Assembly: GCA_013695075.1 (NCBI GenBank)
Contig: JACDBE010000196.1
Coordinates: 1-8,734 of the forward strand
Length of the DNA stretch: 8,734 nt
Direction: 5' to 3'
From: Acidimicrobiia bacterium
GTDB lineage: Bacteria; Actinomycetota; Acidimicrobiia; Spongiisociales; UBA5794
A program made the translations under genes and the position numbers. The notes beneath the pieces are model-generated. The model was given only the letters and a program-made list of their open reading frames with translations, did no database searches and was not told where the DNA came from. Position 1 is the first letter of the stretch. Each line of letters starts with the position of its first letter. Positions 1-5,818 of the stretch are shown piece after piece.

Positions 1-874
1 TGTAGCACAGCGTGGTGAGCAGCCCGTTGGCCGACTGCACCGCCTCGGTGCCGGTGTTGAGCAGCATGAAGTTGCCCGTGCCATACGTGTTCTTGGCCAT
101 CCCCGGGTCGAAGCACACCTGGCCGAACGTGGCCGCCTGCTGGTCGCCCAGGTCACCGGCGACGGGAATACCGCCCAGGGCGCCGGTGGCCTCGCCGTAC
201 ACCTCCGACGACGACCTGATCTCGGGCAGCACCGAGCGGGGCACCCCCATCACATCGAGGATGCCGTCGTCCCAATCGAGGGTGGACAGGTCCATCAGCA
301 TGGTGCGGCTGGCGTTGGTGACGTCGGTGACGTGGACGCCCCCGTCGGTGCCACCGGTGAGGTTCCAGATGACCCAGGTGTCCATGTTGCCGAAGGCGAG
401 GTCGCCGGCCTCGGCACGAGCCCGAGCCCCCTCCACGTTGTCCAGGATCCACCGGATCTTGGGGCCGGAGAAGTAGGTGGCCAGCGGCAGCCCCACCTTG
501 GCGCGGAACCGGTCCTGGCCGCCATCGCCGGAGAACTCGTCGACCAGCTTGTCGGTGCGGGTGTCCTGCCACACCAGGGCGTTGTGGATGGGCTCGCCGG
601 TGCTGCGGTCCCACACCACGGTGGTCTCCCGCTGGTTGGTGATGCCCACGGCGGCCAGGTCGGTGGCGGCGATGCCGGCGTTGGCCAACCCGCCCTCGAT
701 GACGTCCTGGGTGCTCTGCCACACCTCGTTGGCGTCGTGCTCCACCCAACCCGGCCTGGGGTAGATCTGCTCGTGCTCCTTCTGGTCGATGCCGACCACC
801 CGGCCCCCGTGATCGAACACCATGAAGCGGGTGCTCGTCGTCCCCTGGTCGATCGCTCCCGAGTACTTGGTCAT
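1..874 (-). CDS. glpK: Glycerol kinase GlpK (partial, N-terminal 291 residues)
   Basis: ATP-dependent glycerol kinase of the FGGY family, converting cytoplasmic glycerol to sn-glycerol-3-phosphate. The frame is open from the ATG at 874-872 to the window edge, giving about 291 of the roughly 500 residues usual for the family; the C-terminal lobe lies outside. Seen in the translation: the N-terminal phosphate-binding loop AIDQGTTSTR (residues 7-16), the substrate segment NQRETTVVWD, the WQDTRTD stretch, the FGGY-type segment FSGPKIRWILDN, and GDQQAATFGQ, whose Asp244 lines up with the catalytic Asp245 of E. coli GlpK. KNTYGTGNFML follows and is also typical. The start is fixed by an AAGGAG Shine-Dalgarno six bases upstream, inside the last codons of dhaL. 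The ATG directly abuts the dhaL TGA, so translation is probably coupled. Nothing in the visible part looks degraded. Identity is very secure. Confidence 0.97.
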   Translation of the reverse strand, partial: MTKYSGAIDQGTTSTRFMVFDHGGRVVGIDQKEHEQIYPRPGWVEHDANEVWQSTQDVIEGGLANAGIAATDLAAVGITNQRETTVVWDRSTGEPIHNALVWQDTRTDKLVDEFSGDGGQDRFRAKVGLPLATYFSGPKIRWILDNVEGARARAEAGDLAFGNMDTWVIWNLTGGTDGGVHVTDVTNASRTMLMDLSTLDWDDGILDVMGVPRSVLPEIRSSSEVYGEATGALGGIPVAGDLGDQQAATFGQVCFDPGMAKNTYGTGNFMLLNTGTEAVQSANGLLTTLCY

Positions 875-1531
875 TCAGCTCTCCTTGGTTGAATCGTCGG
901 ACCATGCGTCTGCGGCGGCCTGCAACAGCAGGTGGGTGGAGGTGGCCCCGGGATCCTGATGCCCGGCGCTGCGCTCCCCCAGGTAGCTGGCTCGGCCTTT
1001 CCTGGCCACCAGCGGGATGGTGCCCTCCATGCCCTGCCGGGCCGCCTCGGCCGAGCCGGCCAGCGCCTCGTCGAGCGGGGACCCCGCCGCCACCGCCTTG
1101 TCGAGAGCGTCGATGGCGGGGAGCAGGGCGTCGACCATGGTCTTGTCACCCGGCTCCGCCTTGCCCCGCCGTTGGATGCCGGCCACCCCGGCGCCGAGCA
1201 CCGCCGCCCAGTCGCCGGCCGACAGGGTCTCCTTGCCGGCGGCGGCCTTGCCCATCTCGATGAACATCGTGCCGTACAGCGGCCCGCTGGCGCCGCCCAC
1301 CTTGGCCACCATCGTCATGCCGACGCCGCCGAGGGCGACGCTGATGTCGGTCGGAGGTGAGGCGGCGAGCTTTTCTACGGCCGCCTTGAAGCCGCGGCTC
1401 ATGTTGATGCCGTGGTCGGCGTCACCGATGTCGGAGTCCAGCCGGGTCAGGTACGCCTTGTGCTCCTCGATGCGCGCCGCCGAGGTGGCGATCCACTCGA
1501 CCACCCCCTCCAGGGTGACGGACTCCGCCAT
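875..1531 (-). CDS. dhaL: Dihydroxyacetone kinase ADP-binding subunit DhaL
   Basis: Nucleotide-binding subunit of a split dihydroxyacetone kinase, about 218 residues, close to the usual DhaL length of about 210. DhaL holds Mg-ADP/ATP and passes phosphate to dihydroxyacetone on DhaK. Seen: the metal-binding motif DSDIGDADHG, with Asp32, Asp37 and Asp39 matching Asp30/35/37 of E. coli DhaL; GGASGPLYGTMF (residues 79-90); GDKTMVDAL (128-136); and GRASYLGERSAGHQDPGATS (179-198). The last matches PTS-type DhaL rather than the SARLEQPDPGA form of ATP-dependent single-chain kinases. The ATG at 1531-1529 was chosen because it overlaps the dhaK TGA by one base (TGATG) and gives the family's normal N-terminus; the longer open frame upstream only shadows dhaK. 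The TGA abuts glpK. No DhaM (PTS phosphodonor) gene is visible nearby. Confidence 0.96.
   Translation of the reverse strand: MAESVTLEGVVEWIATSAARIEEHKAYLTRLDSDIGDADHGINMSRGFKAAVEKLAASPPTDISVALGGVGMTMVAKVGGASGPLYGTMFIEMGKAAAGKETLSAGDWAAVLGAGVAGIQRRGKAEPGDKTMVDALLPAIDALDKAVAAGSPLDEALAGSAEAARQGMEGTIPLVARKGRASYLGERSAGHQDPGATSTHLLLQAAADAWSDDSTKES
881..886 (-). promoter_or_regulatory. Ribosome binding site for glpK inside dhaL
   Basis: AAGGAG on the minus strand, six bases before the glpK ATG. It overlaps the Lys-Glu codons at the end of dhaL. It is a near-consensus Shine-Dalgarno and supports the ATG at 874 as the glpK start. Confidence 0.8.
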
Positions 1532-2529
1532 CAGACCCCCCAGCGCAGCCCGGGGGTGTTCACCGGGGCGTCCCACAGCCGGGTCAGCTCGTCGTCGAGC
1601 TTGAGCAGCGTGACCGAACATCCCTGCATCTCCAGCGAGGTGATGTAAGGGCCGATCAGGTTGCGGCTGATGGTGATCCCGCGGTCCGCCAGGTAGCGGT
1701 GCAGGTCTCGGTACACGATGTACAGCTCGATCAGTGGGGTGCCCCCCATCGAGTTGACGAAGGCCAGGACGTCGTCGCCGTCGGCCAGCGACAGGTCGTC
1801 GACGATGGGGCCGGCGAGCATGTCGACGATTTCGGCCGATGTCGCCATCGCCCGCCGTTCCCGTCCCGGCTCGCCGTGGATGCCGATCCCGATCTCCATC
1901 TCGTCATCGCCCAAGTCGAAGGTGGCTTGGCCGGCGGCGGGGACGATGCACGAGGTGAGCGCCATCCCCATGGAACGGGCCCCGTCGTTCACCTTGCGGC
2001 ACAGGTCGGCCACCTCGGCCAGCGACCGGCCCTCCTCGGCGGCGGCACCGCAGATCTTCTCGGCGAGCACCGTGGCGCCCACCCCCCGCCGCCCGGCGGT
2101 GTACAGGCTGTCCTTCACCGCCACGTCGTCGTCGATGACAACGGCCTCGACCTCGATGCCCTCCTCGCCGCCGAGATCGGCCGCCATCTCAAAGTTGAGC
2201 ACGTCGCCGGTGTAGTTCTTGACGATGTGGAGGACTCCGGCCCCGCCCGACACTGCCTTCGTCGCCTCCAGCATCTGGTCCGGGGTGGGGGATGTGAACA
2301 CCTCACCGGGGCAGGCGGCATCGAGCATGCCCATGCCGACGAAACCGCCGTGCATCGGCTCGTGCCCCGAACCGCCACCAGAGACGATGGCGACCTTGCC
2401 CTGCACCGGGGCATCGCCGCGGGCCACGAAGTAGGGATCCAGGTTCACTTGCAGGTCGGGGTGGGCGGCGGCGACACCCTCCAGGGCGTCGCGCACCACG
2501 TCATCGACGTTGTTGATCAGCTTCTTCAC
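1531..2529 (-). CDS. dhaK: Dihydroxyacetone kinase substrate-binding subunit DhaK
   Basis: Dihydroxyacetone-binding subunit, 332 residues, which binds the substrate covalently as a hemiaminal to histidine and receives phosphate from DhaL to form DHAP. Seen: GGGSGHEPMHGGFVG with His56, NYTGDVLNFEMA with Asp109, and IGIGIHGEPG with His218. These are the same numbers as the substrate and catalytic residues of E. coli DhaK (His56, Asp109, His218), so the active site looks complete. The N-terminus (KKLINNVDDVV) is standard. The GTG at 2529-2527 was preferred to an in-frame start at 2589 because AGGGAG lies six bases upstream and the protein then begins where the family does. The longer version would also translate through the hairpin at 2574-2602. 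The stop overlaps the dhaL start by one base. A 94-bp gap separates it from glpF upstream. Confidence 0.96.
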   Translation of the reverse strand: MKKLINNVDDVVRDALEGVAAAHPDLQVNLDPYFVARGDAPVQGKVAIVSGGGSGHEPMHGGFVGMGMLDAACPGEVFTSPTPDQMLEATKAVSGGAGVLHIVKNYTGDVLNFEMAADLGGEEGIEVEAVVIDDDVAVKDSLYTAGRRGVGATVLAEKICGAAAEEGRSLAEVADLCRKVNDGARSMGMALTSCIVPAAGQATFDLGDDEMEIGIGIHGEPGRERRAMATSAEIVDMLAGPIVDDLSLADGDDVLAFVNSMGGTPLIELYIVYRDLHRYLADRGITISRNLIGPYITSLEMQGCSVTLLKLDDELTRLWDAPVNTPGLRWGV

Positions 2530-2535
2530 ATCTCT

Positions 2536-2541
2536 CTCCCT
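2536..2541 (-). promoter_or_regulatory. Ribosome binding site for dhaK
   Basis: AGGGAG on the minus strand, six bases before the GTG at 2529. It decides the dhaK start in favour of this GTG over the longer in-frame reading from 2589. Confidence 0.65.
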
Positions 2542-2573
2542 GCGTGGCCCTACTAAACGGGTCTTCCTGTCAC

Positions 2574-2602
2574 GGCCGGCCGGGCTCAACTCCCGGCCGG
2601 CC
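2574..2602 (-). terminator. Perfect GC-rich hairpin between glpF and dhaK (possible attenuator or mRNA stabiliser)
   Basis: Arms GGCCGGCCGGG (2574-2584) and CCCGGCCGGCC (2592-2602) are exact reverse complements: an 11-bp all-G/C stem with a 7-base loop (2585-2591). It starts 21 bases after the glpF stop and ends 44 bases before the dhaK start. No U-tract follows on the minus strand (GTGACAGGAAG), so it is not a classical intrinsic terminator. It could be a U-less terminator, a partial attenuator lowering dhaKL-glpK expression relative to glpF, or a block to 3' exonucleases that protects glpF mRNA. The structure is clear; its function is inferred. Confidence 0.5.
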
Positions 2603-2623
2603 TCCGTCCGTCCGCCTCGGCGC

Positions 2624-3349
2624 TCAGGTCACGCCGTTCCAGATGAGGACGCCGATGATGCCACCGACGATGGGGGCCACCACCGGGATCCAGGCGTACT
2701 CCCAGTCGGAGTCGCCCTTGCCGGGGATGGGGAGCACCGCATGGGCGATCCTCGGTCCCAGGTCGCGGGCCGGGTTGATGGCGTATCCGGTGGGCCCGCC
2801 AAGCGACAAGCCGATGCCCCACACCAGCAGACCGATCAGCAGCGGGTTGAGCCCGGTGCCCAGACCCTCACCGGCGATTGCCGTGGTACCGACGATGGCC
2901 AGCACTCCGATGACCAGCATCATCGTGCCGATGACCTCGGTGATGAAGTTCGGCGCGATGTCACGCCGCGCCGGGCCGGTGGAGAACACCGCCAGCTTGA
3001 GCCCTGAGTCCTCGGTCGGCTCCCAGTGGTTGAGGTAGGCGAGGTACACCAGGCAGGCACCGAGGAAGGCGCCGGAGAACTGTCCCGCCAGGTACGCCGG
3101 CACGTCGCCCCACGGGGTGATGTCACCGACGGCGAACCCGAGCGTCACCGCCGGGTTGATGTGGGCGCCGCTGAAGACACCGGCGGCATAAACACCGATG
3201 GCAACGGCGAACGCCCATCCTGCGGTGATGACGATCCATCCGGCACCTTCTCCCTTGGAGTCCTTGAGGAGCACATTGGCGACGACCCCGTCGCCGAGGA
3301 GGATCAGGATCGCCGTACCGATCATCTCCGCTACGAATATGTTGTCCAC
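2624..3349 (-). CDS. glpF: Aquaglyceroporin (glycerol uptake facilitator), MIP family
   Basis: Integral membrane channel for passive glycerol entry, 241 residues, shorter than E. coli GlpF (281) but normal for the family. Six hydrophobic segments and two half-helices can be read. The two NPA boxes are SGAHINPAVT (NPA 65-67) and GGPTGYAINPARD (NPA 192-194). The Asp after the Arg in NPARD is the mark of glycerol-permeable rather than water-only members. Aligning with E. coli GlpF, the selectivity filter Trp48/Phe200/Arg206 becomes Trp45/Tyr189/Arg195, so one aromatic is Tyr. The GTG at 3349-3347 was chosen because AAGGAG stands six bases upstream and the next residues start the first membrane helix; the frame stays open up to 3484 but that extension is hydrophilic and unlike the family. 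The neighbours (dhaKL, glpK downstream) fit glycerol import. Confidence 0.95.
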   Translation of the reverse strand: MDNIFVAEMIGTAILILLGDGVVANVLLKDSKGEGAGWIVITAGWAFAVAIGVYAAGVFSGAHINPAVTLGFAVGDITPWGDVPAYLAGQFSGAFLGACLVYLAYLNHWEPTEDSGLKLAVFSTGPARRDIAPNFITEVIGTMMLVIGVLAIVGTTAIAGEGLGTGLNPLLIGLLVWGIGLSLGGPTGYAINPARDLGPRIAHAVLPIPGKGDSDWEYAWIPVVAPIVGGIIGVLIWNGVT

Positions 3350-3355
3350 GCACCG

Positions 3356-3361
3356 CTCCTT
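3356..3361 (-). promoter_or_regulatory. Ribosome binding site for glpF
   Basis: AAGGAG on the minus strand, six bases before the GTG at 3349. It is a near-perfect Shine-Dalgarno and rules out the longer in-frame starts further upstream. Confidence 0.8.
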
Positions 3362-3454
3362 CCCCGGTTTCCCGGCGATGAGTCGCAGGGCCGACCGATC
3401 CGTCCCCGCGTCCGCGTCATCTTCCATGCTGCCGGGTGGGAGCGGGCGCACCAT

Positions 3455-3477
3455 GGGGGCGTCGTCCGGTCGCCCCC
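3455..3477 (-). other. Small GC stem-loop in the plsY-glpF gap
   Basis: GGGGGCG (3455-3461) and CGCCCCC (3471-3477) form an exact 7-bp stem with a 9-base loop. It lies 28 bases after the plsY stop and about 105 bases before the glpF start. No U-tract follows on the minus strand. It could end plsY transcription or lie in the glpF leader, but short GC stems are common by chance in DNA this rich in G and C. I see no convincing -35/-10 pair in the 155-bp gap, although glpF probably has its own promoter here. Confidence 0.25.
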
Positions 3478-3504
3478 CCGGCAATCGGCCCGCAACCTAG
3501 TCAA

Positions 3505-4122
3505 TCAGGGCGGGCGCGTGTCGGATCGAACCGTGCGCACGCCACCGAACAGGAGACCGCGGATGTTGGCGGCGTGGCGGACCACCACCAGCCCGACGAT
3601 GGCGCCGGCCCACACCAGCTCGGCGGCGGGGGTGTCGATGGCCACCAGGATGGGCAGCAGGGCGGCCATGGCGGCCAGCGACCCGATCGAGGAGACCTTG
3701 GTGGCGGCCAGCAGGCCGGCCCAGATGGCGACCAATGCCAACCCCACCAGCGGCTGCAACCACAGGGCTGCCCCGAAGGCGGTGGCAACACCCTTGCCGC
3801 CGCGGAAGCGATGCCAGATGGGGAAGCAGTGCCCGATGACGGCGGCGAAACCGGCGGCCCAACCGGCCGCCTCCGACCCGCCCAGCGCCGCCCCCAGCGC
3901 GGCGGCGGCGGCGCCCTTGGCCATGTCGCCCAGCATCACCGGCAGGGCGGCCCGCCACCCCAGGTTACGAAGCACGTTGGCCGCCCCCGGGTTGCCGCTC
4001 CCCATGTGGTAGATGTCCTCGCCGCGGGAACGAGCAACCAGGACGGCGAAGTCGATGCTCCCCAGCAGGTAGGCGAGCACGAAACCGGCAACGGCGCCCA
4101 GGGTCACGGCGCCATCCCCCAC
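3505..4122 (-). CDS. plsY: Acyl-phosphate:glycerol-3-phosphate acyltransferase PlsY
   Basis: Membrane enzyme that transfers an acyl group from acyl-phosphate to the sn-1 position of G3P, giving lysophosphatidate, the first step of phospholipid synthesis in most bacteria. Up to 205 residues, the usual size, and very hydrophobic with several membrane segments. Seen: N-terminal YLLGSIDFAVLVAR; motif 1 MGSGNPGAANVLR (40-52); DMAKG (66-70); motif 2 GHCFPIWHRFRGGKGVAT (97-114); and a motif 3-like VRHAANIRGLLFG (181-193). Motif 3 is off-pattern: the usual NIxRL...GxE reads NIRGLLFGGV, lacking the conserved Glu. The start is uncertain: the GTG at 4122 has no clear ribosome site, whereas the GTG at 4107 (Val6) follows GGGGGA at 7 bases and would give 200 residues. 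It diverges from pgsA and lies upstream of glpF on the same strand. Confidence 0.93.
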   Translation of the reverse strand: MGDGAVTLGAVAGFVLAYLLGSIDFAVLVARSRGEDIYHMGSGNPGAANVLRNLGWRAALPVMLGDMAKGAAAAALGAALGGSEAAGWAAGFAAVIGHCFPIWHRFRGGKGVATAFGAALWLQPLVGLALVAIWAGLLAATKVSSIGSLAAMAALLPILVAIDTPAAELVWAGAIVGLVVVRHAANIRGLLFGGVRTVRSDTRPP

Positions 4123-4198
4123 GGTTGCGGCATGTGCGGAGTCCCCGGGTCGGTGAGGCCGGTCACGTTATCATCAGGCCCGATCCCGAGGAGGCCAG
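4123..4198. promoter_or_regulatory. Divergent plsY/pgsA intergenic region with a candidate -10 for pgsA
   Basis: About 76 bp separate the divergent starts and must hold the control signals for both genes unless promoters lie inside the coding regions. It contains one relatively AT-rich patch with TATCAT at 4169-4174 on the plus strand, five of six matches to TATAAT and about 24 bases before the pgsA GTG. No recognisable -35 lies at the usual distance. GAGGAGG at 4188-4194 is a strong Shine-Dalgarno for pgsA, with a short 4-base spacer. The plsY promoter could not be placed. Confidence 0.4.
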
Positions 4199-4759
4199 GT
4201 GACGCTGCCCGACACGCTGGCGCTGGCGCGAGTGCTCATCGTGCCAGTTGTCGTCGCCCTCACCGTCGCCGGAGGTGGCACCGACGGCAACCTGGCCATC
4301 GCCGCCGGTATGTTCGCCATCGCCGCCATCACCGACTTCTTCGACGGATACCTGGCGCGCCGCTGGAAGATCGAGTCAGTGCTGGGGGCGTTCCTCGACA
4401 CCACCGCCGACAAGCTGCTGGTCACCGGGTCGCTGCTGGGGTTGATCGCCATCGACCGAGTGTCGGTGTGGGCGGCGCTGATCATCATCTTCCGGGAGAT
4501 CGCCGTGATGGGGTTGCGCGGGATCGTGGCCGCCACCGGGGGCATCGTGCGGCCTTCCACCTGGGGAAAGATCAAGGCCACCGCACAGTTCGTCGCCATC
4601 TTCCTGGCGTTCCTCCGCCTGGGCGAACCGTTGGGGCCGTGGTACCTGGACGAATGGGCCATGGCGGTGGCGGTGGTGGCCACGGTGGCGTCGTTCTGGG
4701 GCTATGTGGCCGCCTTCTGGGAGGTGGTGCGCAGCTCGCGGCCCGGGGCCAGGGTCTGA
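4199..4759 (+). CDS. pgsA: CDP-diacylglycerol--glycerol-3-phosphate 3-phosphatidyltransferase PgsA
   Basis: Membrane CDP-alcohol phosphatidyltransferase, 186 residues, which joins G3P to CDP-diacylglycerol to make phosphatidylglycerophosphate, the precursor of phosphatidylglycerol and cardiolipin. The family signature D-x2-D-G-x2-A-R-x8-G-x3-D-x3-D is exact, running from Asp46 to Asp71 (TDFFDGYLAR ... GAFLDTTAD); its Asp residues bind metal and the CDP group. The N-terminus (LPDTLALARVLIVPVVV) and the segment REIAVMGLRG...WGKIKATAQFVA are typical of PgsA rather than of phosphatidylinositol-phosphate or phosphatidylserine synthases. The GTG at 4199 is supported by GAGGAGG just upstream and a family-like N-terminus. 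It diverges from plsY, another G3P user, and is followed after 4 bases by an SDR gene, so the two probably share a transcript. A phosphatidyltransferase with another acceptor cannot be fully excluded. Confidence 0.94.
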   Translation: MTLPDTLALARVLIVPVVVALTVAGGGTDGNLAIAAGMFAIAAITDFFDGYLARRWKIESVLGAFLDTTADKLLVTGSLLGLIAIDRVSVWAALIIIFREIAVMGLRGIVAATGGIVRPSTWGKIKATAQFVAIFLAFLRLGEPLGPWYLDEWAMAVAVVATVASFWGYVAAFWEVVRSSRPGARV

Positions 4760-4763
4760 CCCG

Positions 4764-5738
4764 GTGTCGGTGCTGGTAACCGGGGGCACCGGAGTAGTGG
4801 GAGGTGCCGTGGTCCGCCACCTGGTGGCGACGGGGCGTCGGGTGCGTGGTCTGTCCCGCACTGCCGACGGTGACCGCACTCTGGCTGCCCTGGGGGCAGA
4901 GCCGGTGCGCGGCGACGTGCTCGATGAGACCACCCTGGCCGCGGCGGTGTCTGGGAGCGAGGTGGTGTACCACCTGGCCGGGGTCAACGCCTTTTGCGTG
5001 GACCCGGCCCCGATGATGCGGGCCAACATCGACGGCTCCCGGGCGGTGGTGGCCGCCTGCCTCGACGGCGGGGTGCGCCGCCTGGTGTACACGTCTTCAG
5101 CGGCCACCCTCGGCGAGGTGGCCGGCACCATCGGTCACGAGAGGTCCCAGCACCGGGGCAGCTACCTGTCGGCATACGAGCGGTCCAAGCATCTTGCCGA
5201 AGAGGCGGTGTTCGCCGCCGCCCGCCCGCCGCTGGAGGTGGTGGCGGTGAACCCATCGTCGGTGCAGGGCCCCGGCAGGGCCACCGGTACCGGCAAGGTC
5301 ATCCTCGATCTGATCAACGGCAAGCTGCCCGCCGTGGTCCGCACCCGGTTTTCGATCGTCGACATCGAGGACTGCGCCCGGGGCCACCTGCTGGCCGAGC
5401 AGCGGGGGGTACCCGGCGAGCGCTACATCCTCAGCGGCTTCACGCTCACCATGCAGGAGGCGGTGGCCATCCTGTCGGCGGCGCTGGGCAGGGAGATCAC
5501 CGTGCGCTACGCACCGGGGATGGTGGCCATGGCGGGGGCCGCCGCCGTGGAGGCGGTGGCCCGGCTGCGGGGGCGCAAGCCCAAGGTGTGCCGGGAGATG
5601 GTGCGCACCATGCTCCACGGCCACGCCTACGACGGGTCGCGGGCCACCGACGAGCTGGGTCTGGTCTACACCCCGGCCCGGGAGACCGTCGATCGGCTCA
5701 TCGCCTGGTTCCGCGCCGAGGGCCTCATCAACCGCTGA
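4764..5738 (+). CDS. NAD(P)-dependent extended SDR (epimerase/dehydratase or reductase family)
   Basis: Extended short-chain dehydrogenase/reductase of 324 residues, the normal length. Seen: a Rossmann nucleotide-binding motif TGGTGVVGG (6-14), an Asp in RGDVLD (49-54) typical of the cofactor site, HLAG (70-73), the catalytic serine region YTSSAAT (109-115), and the YxxxK pair in SAYERSK (Tyr138, Lys142). AVNPSSVQGPGR (about 165-176) is the usual substrate-domain entry. The general look is of dihydroflavonol-4-reductase-like or hopanoid-associated sugar-epimerase-like proteins, but the substrate cannot be read from sequence. The GTG at 4764 was chosen because the Rossmann strand begins immediately and it falls 4 bases after the pgsA stop; the longer open frame from 4704 only overlaps pgsA. 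It has no strong Shine-Dalgarno, so it probably depends on coupling to pgsA. It converges on glpC. Confidence 0.88.
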   Translation: MSVLVTGGTGVVGGAVVRHLVATGRRVRGLSRTADGDRTLAALGAEPVRGDVLDETTLAAAVSGSEVVYHLAGVNAFCVDPAPMMRANIDGSRAVVAACLDGGVRRLVYTSSAATLGEVAGTIGHERSQHRGSYLSAYERSKHLAEEAVFAAARPPLEVVAVNPSSVQGPGRATGTGKVILDLINGKLPAVVRTRFSIVDIEDCARGHLLAEQRGVPGERYILSGFTLTMQEAVAILSAALGREITVRYAPGMVAMAGAAAVEAVARLRGRKPKVCREMVRTMLHGHAYDGSRATDELGLVYTPARETVDRLIAWFRAEGLINR

Positions 5739-5761
5739 CGGCCGCCCCAACACCACCCAAA

Positions 5762-5818
5762 CCGGATTCTTAGGACCGAAACGGTGCCCTCAGCGCGCGT
5801 TTCGGTCCTAAGAATCGG
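5762..5818. terminator. Long perfect inverted repeat at a convergent gene junction (likely bidirectional terminator)
   Basis: GATTCTTAGGACCGAAACG (5765-5783) and its exact reverse complement (5798-5816) make a 19-bp perfect stem with a 14-base loop. CC (5762-5763) and GG (5817-5818) extend it by two pairs past one bulged G at 5764. It starts 23 bases after the SDR stop, and its right arm contains the last two codons and TAG stop of glpC, so the hairpin would form at the 3' end of both convergent transcripts. No run of U follows on either strand (GGAAGGGG on plus, GGTTTGGG on minus). The arms are less GC-rich than the surroundings. A bidirectional terminator is the simplest reading; a dispersed palindromic repeat or a protein-binding palindrome are alternatives. 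Confidence 0.65.

Noticed and set aside
1699..2556. A 285-codon open frame on the plus strand opposite dhaK
   Set aside because: It mirrors dhaK codons (His/Val/Gly-rich) and shows no motif. dhaK on the other strand has its full active site.
2530..2589. Extended N-terminus of DhaK starting at 2589
   Set aside because: The extra 20 residues are basic and not family-like, and would be translated through the 11-bp hairpin. AGGGAG at 2536-2541 fits the GTG at 2529.
3350..3484. Extended N-terminus of the aquaglyceroporin, or a small leader gene upstream of it
   Set aside because: The extension is hydrophilic and lies outside the family's range, and the AAGGAG site clearly serves the GTG at 3349. 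No ribosome site supports a separate leader peptide.
3436..4779. A 447-codon open frame on the plus strand across plsY and pgsA
   Set aside because: It runs antisense to plsY and out of frame with pgsA, both of which have exact family signatures. Its translation is Gly/His/Arg/Gln-rich and low in complexity.
4376..5131. Minus-strand open frames opposite pgsA and the SDR gene
   Set aside because: They are low-complexity Arg/Pro/His translations antisense to two well-supported genes.
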